Source: Desulfobacterales bacterium
Lineage (GTDB): Bacteria; Desulfobacterota; Desulfobacteria; Desulfobacterales; JAFDCJ01
Length of the DNA stretch: 13,076 nt
Direction of reading: 5' to 3'
NCBI GenBank assembly: GCA_029939875.1
Contig: JAOZSC010000014.1
Location: forward strand, 2,749-15,824
Shown here in pieces: positions 5,932-13,076 of the stretch (position 1 is the first letter of the stretch; the number at the start of each line of letters is the position of its first letter). The notes under the pieces were generated by a model. That model had not been told where the DNA came from. It saw only the letters and a list, made by a program, of their open reading frames with translations, and did not search any database. The translations under genes were made by a program, and so were the position numbers.

Positions 5932-6807
5932 TCATTGCACCGCCGCAGAAATCAGCTCCCATGCTTCTTCCGCACTTTCGACGTAGGTAAATAAGTCCAG
6001 GTCCTGGGCAGAAATGGTCCCTTCTTCCACCAGGGCGTCAAAATTGATCACCCGCTCCCAGAACGCTTTCGCAAACAGCAGTACCGGAATGGGCTGGACC
6101 GTGTGGGTCTGGATAAGGCACAACATTTCGAACAGTTCATCCAGGGTGCCGAAACCGCCGGGAAAGGCCACCAGACTTTTGGCGCGCATCAGAAAATGCA
6201 TCTTGCGGATAGCAAAATAGTGGAACTGGAAGTTTAAATCCGGCGTTATATAGGGATTGGGCGCCTGTTCATGGGGCAGTACGATGTTCATGCCGATACT
6301 GGGAACACCGGCCTCATGGGCCCCGCGATTGGCCGCTTCCATGATACCCGGCCCTCCGCCGGTCATGACCACCAGCTTGTCCTTTCCGGTGTTGCTGGAA
6401 ATCAGATGGCCCAGTTTGCGCGCCTCTTCATAATATCGGCTGTTATCAAGGGCACGCCGGGCACGCTCCACTTTGCGGGCCAGCTGGGGGTCGTCTTTTT
6501 TTTGCTGGTACTCGGCCTGGGCCGACACCAAGTTGGCCTCGGCCGTTTGCGGATCCGGAATCCGGGCACTGCCGAAGACCACCACCGTTGACTCGATATG
6601 CTGCTCCTGTAAAATCAGTTCAGGCTTGAGAAGCTCCAGCTGCAGCCGGACCGGCCTCAGGGCATCTCGCAGCAAAAAATCCGGATCCTGAAAAGCGAGC
6701 CGATATGAATCCGATTTGCATTGCGGGGCATCAACGTAACGCCGGGCGGAAACGGCGGCTTCCTGCACCGATGAAAAAGGGTTTTTCTTACGAGAACCTT
6801 CGGTCAT
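5932..6807 (-). CDS. LOG family protein (TIGR00730-type Rossmann fold)
   Basis: A 291-residue protein of the LOG/YgdH family, some members of which release ribose 5-phosphate from nucleoside monophosphates (cytokinin riboside 5'-monophosphate phosphoribohydrolase activity), others being annotated as pyrimidine/purine nucleotide 5'-monophosphate nucleosidases. The two family motifs are GGGPGIMEAANRG (150-162) and PGGFGTLDE (216-224); the conserved RKMHF (201-205) and VVFGSARIP (76-84) stretches are also present. About 70 extra N-terminal residues precede the fold, so it is nearer the larger bacterial members than the plant LOG enzymes (about 215 residues). ATG 6807 has AAGGAG eight bases upstream. 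No partner is in tight linkage; substrate is unknown. Confidence 0.88.
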   Translation of the reverse strand: MTEGSRKKNPFSSVQEAAVSARRYVDAPQCKSDSYRLAFQDPDFLLRDALRPVRLQLELLKPELILQEQHIESTVVVFGSARIPDPQTAEANLVSAQAEYQQKKDDPQLARKVERARRALDNSRYYEEARKLGHLISSNTGKDKLVVMTGGGPGIMEAANRGAHEAGVPSIGMNIVLPHEQAPNPYITPDLNFQFHYFAIRKMHFLMRAKSLVAFPGGFGTLDELFEMLCLIQTHTVQPIPVLLFAKAFWERVINFDALVEEGTISAQDLDLFTYVESAEEAWELISAAVQ

Positions 6808-7192
6808 GGATCACTCTCCTTTCAGTTCGAGGGGGATTGCCCCGGTTGACAAACGAGCAGCAACGATACCGTAAACGCCGAGGCCCTCACGGGCTAATAG
6901 TAATGAACGCTTGAAAAAAAGCAAGAATCATTTTGGCGTCATCGGGATCTGGAAAATTGATTGGTGGGCTTGCTGCCCTTCAAATCGTCGAATTGATGAT
7001 TAGTTTAGGTGCGTATGGCGTCGAAAAACAAGTCAGAACTCCGCCTGCATAGTAAATAGTAAGAAGCATCAGCAAACCCCTTGAAAAGGGCGCACATCAT
7101 TCCCCTGATCATTAAACCCAAATCAGAAAAAGTGCTGGCCGCACCGCTGAAGCTGCAAGAAATTTTTTAAGTTCGGCGCCAGGGAAAATATC
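6808..7192. other. Intergenic region between LOG and HtrA-TPR genes, no gene supported
   Basis: These 385 bases separate two diverging genes. Minus strand TTGCTT (6924-6919) and TACTAT (6902-6897), 16 bases apart, form a plausible promoter for the LOG gene. CCCTT (7078-7082) and AAGGG (7086-7090) make a small hairpin with loop GAA upstream of the protease gene, without a T-run. A 39-codon frame from TTG 6933 to 7052 reads MASSGSGKLIGGLAALQIV and so on, but lacks a ribosome binding site and was not accepted as a gene. Confidence 0.4.
6897..6924 (-). promoter_or_regulatory. Possible promoter for the LOG-family gene
   Basis: TTGCTT at 6924-6919 and TACTAT at 6902-6897 on the minus strand, with 16 bases between, match the sigma70 consensus at four of six bases in each hexamer. 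Transcription would begin about 80 bases before the ATG at 6807. Confidence 0.3.
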
Positions 7193-8641
7193 ATGAACGG
7201 CAGATTACAAATTGCACTCGCATTGTTCATCTGGCTGTTAATGAACATACCGGCAACAGCTGCCACCAACCTGACGAAACTGGTGAACAAAATCCGACCG
7301 GCGGTGGTAACGGTGATCACCTATGATGTCAACCACCGGTTGACCGATATCGGCAGCGGATTTTTTATCGACAAGTACGGCCACTTAATCACAAATTTCC
7401 ACGTCCTTGAGGGAAAATACACCGCTGACGTGCGCACGGCCGACGGCAAGACCTATCCGATCAAAATGGTGGTTGCGGATAATAAGGCCATCGACCTGAT
7501 AAAGGTACTGGTGGACATCCCCCGAGACAAAATCAAATGGCTCAAGGTGAGTAGCGATCTGCCGGCAATCGCCGAACAGGTTGTGGTCGTCGGCAGCCCC
7601 ATGGGGCTTGAGCAGACCGTCAGTGAGGGAATTGTTTCTTCGATCCGAAAAATTCCGGCAGTGGGAGCTTTCTTCCAGATGTCTGCTCCCATATCACCGG
7701 GTTCCAGTGGCAGTCCGGTCATCAACCTGGACGGACAGGTGGTCGGCGTAGCCACCTTCCAGATGGTAAAGGGCCAGAACCTGAACTTCGCCGTTGCCGC
7801 TAACTCCGTACTGAAACTCAAACCCACCAAAGCCGGCCAGACGATTTCACTGTGGACGTTTACCAACAGCCTGCAGCAGCCCACATTGGCCGAAAAGCTT
7901 TGCCGCAACGGCCTCGGTTTTTCGATCAACGGACAGGAGCAAAAAGCGCTTGAGTTTTTCAAGAAAGCCACCGAAGAAGATCCGCACAACACTCTGGCAT
8001 GGAACGGACTGGGCTACTGTCAGGTGGGAATGAACAATCCGCAAGCAGCCATTGCGGCTTATGAGCAAGCCATCAAGAGCGACCCCGATGATGAGAACCT
8101 GCACCTGATCCTGGCAGACTATTACACTCAACTGGATCGTTACCGCAAGGCCATTGAATCCTACAAAAAGGCCATCCAACTCAAACCGGATCTGGAAGTC
8201 GCTTATTTTAAACTGGGACTTGCGTACGCCCATATGGGCCAGCTGCTTGAAGGCAAAAAAGCCTTTGAAACGGTGGTCCGGCTCAATCCCCATGCTGCAC
8301 CGGCCTATTTTAATATCGGAATCGCCGATGCCCGGCTCGGTCACTACACGCAAGCCGCCAAAGCCCATCAGCAGGCCCTGCACCTCAACCCGGATTTCGC
8401 GCCGGCATACAATAATCTCGGCGTGGTTTATGGAAAAATGGGGAAAAAAGACGAAGAGATCAAGGCTTACAAGGAAGCTATCCGGGTGGATCCGGACTTT
8501 ACGCTAGCACACTTCAACCTGGGCTACGCACTGCAACAAAAAGGGGAAAAAGCCGCGGCTCTGGACGAATACCGGATTCTAAAAGACCTTGACAAGGTCA
8601 GCGCCAACAAATTATTTAATCTTATCTATTATCCAAACTGA
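7193..8641 (+). CDS. Secreted trypsin-like (HtrA/S1C) protease with TPR repeats, no PDZ
   Basis: A 482-residue protein with an N-terminal signal peptide (hydrophobic segment of residues 6-24, ending ATAA), so it is probably periplasmic. The protease domain spans about 26-205 and keeps the catalytic triad: H70 in ITNFHVLEG, D101 in NKAIDLIKV and S172 in SPGSSGSPV; GSSGSP departs slightly from the canonical GNSGGP. No PDZ domain follows, unlike DegP/DegS. Residues about 234-466 are instead seven consecutive 34-residue tetratricopeptide repeats (A-W-N-G-L-G-Y, A-Y-F-K-L-G-L, A-Y-N-N-L-G-V and so on, with P at the end of each), which presumably bind protein partners or substrate peptides. ATG 7193 is preceded by CAGGGA at good spacing. 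A role in envelope protein quality control is inferred from the family. It ends 37 bases before the thioesterase start. Confidence 0.88.
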   Translation: MNGRLQIALALFIWLLMNIPATAATNLTKLVNKIRPAVVTVITYDVNHRLTDIGSGFFIDKYGHLITNFHVLEGKYTADVRTADGKTYPIKMVVADNKAIDLIKVLVDIPRDKIKWLKVSSDLPAIAEQVVVVGSPMGLEQTVSEGIVSSIRKIPAVGAFFQMSAPISPGSSGSPVINLDGQVVGVATFQMVKGQNLNFAVAANSVLKLKPTKAGQTISLWTFTNSLQQPTLAEKLCRNGLGFSINGQEQKALEFFKKATEEDPHNTLAWNGLGYCQVGMNNPQAAIAAYEQAIKSDPDDENLHLILADYYTQLDRYRKAIESYKKAIQLKPDLEVAYFKLGLAYAHMGQLLEGKKAFETVVRLNPHAAPAYFNIGIADARLGHYTQAAKAHQQALHLNPDFAPAYNNLGVVYGKMGKKDEEIKAYKEAIRVDPDFTLAHFNLGYALQQKGEKAAALDEYRILKDLDKVSANKLFNLIYYPN

Positions 8642-8678
8642 TCGCTTCCAAGTCAGGGTTCAAAGGTCACAATCGCTT

Positions 8679-9176
8679 ATGGAATCCGAAAACAAGCCCA
8701 AACTGCTGCCAAACAGCAGCAGTCATAACTGCTTCGGTTGCAGCCCCGTTAATCCGTCGGGTTTGCAGATGAAGTTTTACACCGATGATTCGCGCGTTTT
8801 TTCACGGCTGACGGTTCCACAGCACCTGTGCGGATGGGATCAGCTGGTGCACGGCGGGGTCCTGTCAACGATTCTGGATGAAATCATGAGCTGGGCCACC
8901 ATCTACCTGTTAAAACGTATCGCATTGACCCGTTCGATGACGGTGGATTTTCTCAAACCGGTTTACATCAACAATCAATTAAAGGCCGAAGGCCGGGTGC
9001 TGGAAGTAAAAGGTCGGCATGAGGCCGTCATGGAAGGCATCCTGTACAACGATGAAAAAACGGTATGTGCCCGTTCCACCGGTAATTTTGCGGTCTTCTC
9101 CCCGGCCGTAGCCAAACGCCTGGGCATCGCTGATGAAGCGCACCTGAACTGGTTTGAACGCATCTATAATCTATAA
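8679..9176 (+). CDS. PaaI-like hotdog thioesterase with N-terminal CxGC motif
   Basis: A 165-residue hotdog-fold protein. The core features are HGG at residues 58-60 (the helix that carries catalytic residues in PaaI-type enzymes), the acidic pair D67/E68 in STILDEIMSWA, and MTVDFLKPVYINN (87-99) plus KAEGRVLEVKGRHEAV (102-117), the central strands. The N-terminus carries CFGC (18-21) followed by SPVNPSGLQMKFYTDD, shared with the partial gene at 1-65, and may be a metal- or redox-related signature. It probably hydrolyses an acyl-CoA ester in the cytoplasm; substrate unknown. ATG 8679 is preferred since AAAGG lies 12 bases upstream and the N-terminal motif begins here; an upstream frame overlapping the protease gene would add 30 unlikely residues. 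It is probably cotranscribed with the protease gene. Confidence 0.85.
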   Translation: MESENKPKLLPNSSSHNCFGCSPVNPSGLQMKFYTDDSRVFSRLTVPQHLCGWDQLVHGGVLSTILDEIMSWATIYLLKRIALTRSMTVDFLKPVYINNQLKAEGRVLEVKGRHEAVMEGILYNDEKTVCARSTGNFAVFSPAVAKRLGIADEAHLNWFERIYNL

Positions 9177-9198
9177 AGCAAGGTACAGGGTGCAGAGT

Positions 9199-9221
9199 TC
9201 AGGGTCAGGGTCAGGGTCAGG
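9199..9221. repeat. Short TCAGGG tandem repeat
   Basis: Three exact copies of the hexamer TCAGGG are followed by TCAGG (9199-9221). It sits in the 40-base gap between the convergent thioesterase and GTPase genes and overlaps the TGA stop of the GTPase (9217-9219). Related TCAGGGT strings occur at 8653-8659 and in 9186-9192 (ACAGGGT), which suggests slippage-prone sequence near gene ends. Confidence 0.7.
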
Positions 9222-11001
9222 CGGCCCGCGGGGTCACAAACGTTTCCAAGCCCGCGATGGTTTCAAGCTGCACCTGAACCGGCGTAGCCGTAACGGTCTC
9301 CAGTTGGTCCGCCCGGCGCTTCATTTGCTCAAACGCCCGTGCGGTCACACGCTCAGAGCCGGCGGTCAACCTCACGCCTATCTGAAAAATAAAAAAACTC
9401 AACAGCAAAACGATGCCGATAACCCACAGGGCGTGCAGAAAAAAATCCACCGTCAGGTAATTTTCGAGAAAAAACCGCCGCACCGTGATCCAGCCGATAT
9501 ATCCCAGGATGCCGAATACCGGCAGATTGAACAGGATCTGAAGTATCATCCCGCTAAGCTTTTGCGATACGCGTTCAATCTCGGACTCCAGGGCATCACC
9601 CCAGAGCTGCGCCAGTTTTTCGCTGAAACTGCTCTCAACCGGCAACACATCGGTTACCTGCCGCACCGCCGCGTCAAAGCCGCCTGCCACCAGGGACTCG
9701 CCAATATCCGGCCAGTTGCCCATGGTGGTCAACCGGTAGGTTCGCAGGCCCGCATCCACCCGCTGCCCACTGGCCGTATCGTCCACGGCAGATTTTGATT
9801 GCTTGAGATGCCGCCAGGCCGAAACCATGCCCATCACCTGGCGTACCGGACGACCAAATCGGAAAAGTGCGGCAATCCCGCTGCCGAAAATCATCAACCG
9901 GGCCCAGATGGCGATCATCCATCCCATGGGACCCACCCAGCGCTGGGTCAATTTCTGGTAAACCATCAGGCCCACCCCGACAAATTGTCGTGCATCATCG
10001 TTTTTCATGGCCGATACCGCCGCCAGGAAAGATTTTCTTTCGGCCTCCCGGATTTGCTGCCCGGCGGCCTCAAGCCGGGGGCGATGGGTATCGATTTGCC
10101 GGCGCACCTCCTCGAAAATGAAATCGCGCAAACTGGCCGCGTTTTCAAGCCTGCGGTCCACCACATAGTCAGCACGGTTGATGCCTTCGAAAATCAGCTG
10201 CTGCAACTCTTCGAACTGATCAAAGTCATGCTTGGGCGCGGCGGTTTCGTCCCACTGGGGATCTTTCAGGTGCCGCCGAGCGCACAGGCACAGGAGGCGG
10301 TCCACCGGCGCCTGCCAGGCCGTGCGGATATAGTCGGCAAAATCCGGCATAATCCGGTTTTTCAATTCCTGCTCGTCCTGGCGGTCACATTTGTTGATGA
10401 CCGCCACCAGGGACTGCCCGTTAAACCGGCTGATAAACGGCGCCAGAAAATCCACATGATCCTTGCGCTTGGGGTTTTCAGAATCAAACACGCAGATGAG
10501 CATGTCAGAGCAAGCGATGGTTTCACGCACCAGCGGTGCATGGGTCCGATAAGCCGTGCTGTCGGTATCCGGCGTGTCGATCAGGAGCACATGCTCCAGT
10601 GCCGCAGCAGCCGGGCTGGATTTAACCTCAACGGATTGCCGGCCGAGAACTTCGATCAGCTGGCGGGCATCCTGCGCATCAGCGCTGAAAACAATGACGT
10701 GATCGGTGGTGGGCCGCTGATGACCGGTCGCCGAAAGGTCATCCATCCCGGCCAGGGCGTTGAGCAGGGTTGATTTTCCGGCACCGCAGGGTCCGACAAT
10801 GGTCACCACCAGTTTGCGTTCCAGGCGCTGAGCAATGGCGTCGATCATACGAAGCGCCTGTGCACACTGCTTTTTGAGCGCCGCGGCCGGCAGCCAGAGC
10901 GACAGATCACCAAGAACCGTCTCCAGGATGCTCAGATCATTTTTAATGCTCTCGATGCCGCCAAACGCCTTTAAGGCGGCAGCCTGTCGGTTCGATATCA
11001 T
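9217..11001 (-). CDS. Dynamin-like GTPase with two C-terminal membrane segments
   Basis: A 594-residue GTPase of the dynamin/YfjP-like P-loop group. The G1 motif is GPCGAGKS (70-77), a possible G2 is the threonine pair in QRPTTD (95-100), G3 is DTPD (142-145) and G4 is the clear NKCD (203-206). A helical middle domain (about 280-480) follows, with a further moderately hydrophobic stretch near 357-382. Two strong membrane segments, about 487-506 and 521-543, lie near the C-terminus, then a helix of about 50 residues. This layout (GTPase, helical stalk, membrane anchor) fits bacterial dynamin-like proteins that bind and remodel membranes; the exact activity is inferred. ATG 11001 overlaps the preceding gene's TGA by four bases (ATGA), and GGGAGA lies about nine bases upstream. 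It is probably a partner of the GTPase encoded by the upstream gene. Confidence 0.78.
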   Translation of the reverse strand: MISNRQAAALKAFGGIESIKNDLSILETVLGDLSLWLPAAALKKQCAQALRMIDAIAQRLERKLVVTIVGPCGAGKSTLLNALAGMDDLSATGHQRPTTDHVIVFSADAQDARQLIEVLGRQSVEVKSSPAAAALEHVLLIDTPDTDSTAYRTHAPLVRETIACSDMLICVFDSENPKRKDHVDFLAPFISRFNGQSLVAVINKCDRQDEQELKNRIMPDFADYIRTAWQAPVDRLLCLCARRHLKDPQWDETAAPKHDFDQFEELQQLIFEGINRADYVVDRRLENAASLRDFIFEEVRRQIDTHRPRLEAAGQQIREAERKSFLAAVSAMKNDDARQFVGVGLMVYQKLTQRWVGPMGWMIAIWARLMIFGSGIAALFRFGRPVRQVMGMVSAWRHLKQSKSAVDDTASGQRVDAGLRTYRLTTMGNWPDIGESLVAGGFDAAVRQVTDVLPVESSFSEKLAQLWGDALESEIERVSQKLSGMILQILFNLPVFGILGYIGWITVRRFFLENYLTVDFFLHALWVIGIVLLLSFFIFQIGVRLTAGSERVTARAFEQMKRRADQLETVTATPVQVQLETIAGLETFVTPRAA

Positions 11002-12980
11002 GAAGTTTTATCTCCCCCGGCGCAAACGGCCATGGCCTGACCGATTTGGCCGATCAACGCATCGGCGGTGTCGATGTTTTTGCGGGCTCCGCGGATAATG
11101 CCGCCGGTAATAGTTTGCTCAAAAAGCTGCTGCACTGTTTCCAGCTTGTGGTTCAACCAGGTTTGCACGATGGGGCCGAGCATCTCTTCGATCTGCTTGC
11201 GTTCGGCGGATTTTAATCCGGTCGTCACCGGGATGGCAAACAGGGCATAAAGGTCCTTGGCCCCGAAAAGCCCGGTCAACTTGATTTTTATGCCGGCGGC
11301 CCCCACCGGATCTCCGGTTGAAAGCACGTAGGTGACCGCCACGGTTGCCGGCAATACGTTGAGAAATGCCCAGAAGGTTTGACTGATCTTGCGCCACAGG
11401 CCCATCTTGCTGCGGAAACGATCCGCCAGCTGGCAAAGATCGTTTTCCATTTCATGGGAAATATTAACGATGGCATCTTTTTGGGCCAGGATCGCCTGCA
11501 GCAGGGATTTAAAATCCTCGCCGCGCAGCTTTTCCTGGGCGGATAGAACCGCCGGATGCGCATCCACCTGAAACGTGAGGGTGGCGCTCTCACCGGAAGC
11601 CTCAGCCCTGGGATTGCGGGTGTTCGGCAGTTGTTTCTGCTCCCGGATGCGTTCGGTAATCTCCAGCATCTTCCGGGCGACCGCATCGTTGAGAGATCCG
11701 GCAACTGAAATCTGGGCGCTGACTGCCTGGTAATGCAGGTCAGTTACGGCCGTGACCAGATCTTCATCCAGTTTTTGCGCAAAATCCCCTGACGACGGCC
11801 GGCTGTCTTTAGCCGGCGAAAGCTGCTCTTTAGCCCAGCCGGCGGCTCCGAGCAGCATTTTGAGCGGCAATTCGATCAGGTTGCCGGTTTTGCGCATCAC
11901 TTTCACGTGGGTGGGATCGGTATCTGCCCAGATGCGGGCAAAGCGCCGCATGACGCGGTCCATGGGAAAATGCTTGAGCGCTTCATGTACGCAATGGCTC
12001 TGGGCCATCAACAGGGCGTCGAGGTACAAACGCAGTTCATCGAGGGAGACTTCCGACCGGGCCTGTATTTGCCTGGCCTGCCGGAGAACATCGTCTAAAA
12101 TGGAGCCGTAAAGATCGAGCCGTAACCGGGGGGCATCAATACCTTGCAAGGCCCTGTCAAAAGCCACGGCTTTGGGCCTTACGGGTGCAAGCTGCATGAA
12201 CTGCTGCCCGGCGGCCACGCGGTTATCTTCATCGGTGCGGTACACGCCCAGCACATAGCGTTCGGCATCCTGTCCGTAAATGCCCTTTGCCACGGTCATG
12301 GCATGCTCAATTATTTCTGCATCCGTAAAACTCGGATAGGCCCGGTAGACCAGGAAACATTTGCGTTTGCCGATGCCGGTCAGCATCCGGGCAATAAAAT
12401 CCGTGTTGTCCCGATTGTTGTAATTGGAATTGGTAAAAATATAAATCAGGATATCCGAGGCCTCCAGCGCCATGCGGGTGACCTCCCGGTTGGTATAAGT
12501 CCCCCGGGCACCGGTGTCGAAATCCGGGGTGTCCAGCAGTACCAGGCTGTTCAGATCGGAACGGTTGATCACGTACAGCGGCTTGCCGGGGACCGTCAGA
12601 TCCCGGGGGTCCTGCAACGGTTCGGGCACCGACTCAAAGGGGGCGGCCAGATCGGCAAGCAACCCGCCGTGTTCGGCCCGTGCAGCCGGAACCGAAAAAA
12701 GCACCCGCCGGTTCAGGCCGGCCGTACCGCCGGTGGGCGCCAGGGGTTGTCCCACCAGGGAGTTGAACAGGGTGGATTTGCCTGAAGAACCACCGCCGCA
12801 GATGGCGGCCACCATCGGAAAATCCGGCGAAAGCCGGCTCAACAGTTTGGCCTCAACGATATGGGTCCAGAAACAAATCTGTTCATCAGCGCCAGGATCA
12901 AGCAGATCAGCCAGCCGGGGAATCTTGTCGTGCAGTTGCTCTAATGCGTTGTACAGGGATTCTTCCATGTTTTCATTCAT
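10998..12980 (-). CDS. Dynamin-like GTPase, partner of the next gene, lacking a clear G4
   Basis: A 660-residue protein with a GTPase domain near the N-terminus: Walker A GGGSSGKS (62-69), a candidate switch region APTGGTAG (81-88) and DTPDFD (150-155). At the place where NKxD is expected the sequence reads FLVYRAYPSF (209-218), so the guanine-specificity motif is absent or degenerate. A helical region with a charged linker (387-470) follows, then two hydrophobic segments near 535-553 and 570-588 and a final helix. By pattern it resembles bacterial dynamin-like proteins, which act at membranes, often in pairs. ATG 12980 lies in an eight-base overlap with the preceding peptidase gene (ATGAATGA, 12980-12973) and no strong ribosome site is seen, which suggests coupling; ATG 12968 is a second possible start. 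It is followed by the second GTPase with a four-base overlap. Confidence 0.75.
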   Translation of the reverse strand: MNENMEESLYNALEQLHDKIPRLADLLDPGADEQICFWTHIVEAKLLSRLSPDFPMVAAICGGGSSGKSTLFNSLVGQPLAPTGGTAGLNRRVLFSVPAARAEHGGLLADLAAPFESVPEPLQDPRDLTVPGKPLYVINRSDLNSLVLLDTPDFDTGARGTYTNREVTRMALEASDILIYIFTNSNYNNRDNTDFIARMLTGIGKRKCFLVYRAYPSFTDAEIIEHAMTVAKGIYGQDAERYVLGVYRTDEDNRVAAGQQFMQLAPVRPKAVAFDRALQGIDAPRLRLDLYGSILDDVLRQARQIQARSEVSLDELRLYLDALLMAQSHCVHEALKHFPMDRVMRRFARIWADTDPTHVKVMRKTGNLIELPLKMLLGAAGWAKEQLSPAKDSRPSSGDFAQKLDEDLVTAVTDLHYQAVSAQISVAGSLNDAVARKMLEITERIREQKQLPNTRNPRAEASGESATLTFQVDAHPAVLSAQEKLRGEDFKSLLQAILAQKDAIVNISHEMENDLCQLADRFRSKMGLWRKISQTFWAFLNVLPATVAVTYVLSTGDPVGAAGIKIKLTGLFGAKDLYALFAIPVTTGLKSAERKQIEEMLGPIVQTWLNHKLETVQQLFEQTITGGIIRGARKNIDTADALIGQIGQAMAVCAGGDKTS

Positions 12981-13076
12981 TCATCAACGCTTCGATCTGC
13001 TCGGCCTCTCGGGGAATTCCGGCCGTTAAATCAACCGGGCCGGCGGCGGTGATCAAAATGTCGTTTTCAATCCGCT
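12973..13076 (-). CDS. C-terminal end of a probable M24 (Xaa-Pro aminopeptidase-like) peptidase
   Basis: Only the last 34 residues are inside the window: RIENDILITAAGPVDLTAGI and then PREAEQIEALMNE. The pattern R-I-E-x-D-x-L-(I/V)-T-x-x-G-x-x-x-L-T-x-x-I-P is the C-terminal end of the peptidase M24 'pita-bread' fold, where the glutamate in RIEND is a metal ligand in aminopeptidase P and prolidase. Such enzymes remove an N-terminal residue next to proline. The TGA stop (12975-12973) overlaps the start of the downstream GTPase by eight bases, so the peptidase heads or belongs to the same operon. The identity is probable but rests on a short tail. Confidence 0.65.
   Translation of the reverse strand, partial: RIENDILITAAGPVDLTAGIPREAEQIEALMNE

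Noticed and set aside
6933..7052. 39-codon frame (starting MASSGSGKLIGGLAALQ) in the LOG/HtrA gap
   Set aside because: TTG start without a ribosome site; the glycine-rich look hints at a small peptide, but nothing confirms it.
7078..7090. Hairpin CCCTT-GAA-AAGGG as a terminator
   Set aside because: Only five base pairs and no following T-run.
8702..8723. Hairpin of CTGCTG and CAGCAG just inside the thioesterase gene
   Set aside because: It encodes a Leu-Leu-Pro-Asn-Ser-Ser-Ser run and is probably a by-product of codon choice.

Overview
The window looks like ordinary chromosome from a Gram-negative anaerobe, most likely a member of the Desulfobacterota (Desulfobacterales-like). This is inferred from the mix of genes: a DUF169 domain fused to dephospho-CoA kinase, DUF2889 proteins, an iron-sulfur-type Rrf2 regulator, a PDZ-less HtrA-type protease with TPRs, and hotdog thioesterases with an N-terminal CxGC motif. 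No rRNA, tRNA, CRISPR array, transposase or phage gene was seen. Genes are short-spaced and most have a clear purine-rich ribosome binding site.

Left part (1-3358, minus strand): the start of a CxGC hotdog thioesterase (cut by the window edge), a small PHP-family metal-dependent hydrolase, and a tight three-gene unit reading leftwards: DUF169-CoaE fusion, then two different DUF2889 proteins with gaps of 2 and 11 bases. Between the PHP gene and the DUF2889 genes lies a roughly 165-base palindromic element (832-996) with imperfect terminal inverted repeats and a nested internal hairpin. It looks like a miniature mobile element or a structured RNA.

Middle part (3359-7192): a divergent promoter region separates the CoaE operon from a plus-strand Rrf2-family regulator with three cysteines. 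Downstream of it is a truncated SRPBCC gene start (4065-4160, minus), then a small exported protein, then a 320-residue protein with weak resemblance to clamp-loader/RarA helical domains. A LOG-family protein faces it on the minus strand. The stretch 6808-7192 holds only weak promoter signals.

Right part (7193-13076): a secreted trypsin-like protease fused to about seven TPRs and a full-length CxGC hotdog thioesterase lie on the plus strand. Convergent to them is an overlapping minus-strand set: the C-terminal end of a probable M24 (Xaa-Pro aminopeptidase-like) peptidase, then two dynamin-like, membrane-anchored GTPases joined by 8-base and 4-base overlaps. The GTPase pair, one with a clear NKxD motif and one without, is the best candidate for an interacting two-component membrane-remodelling system. 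The DUF169-CoaE/DUF2889 operon and the palindromic element are the next most interesting items.
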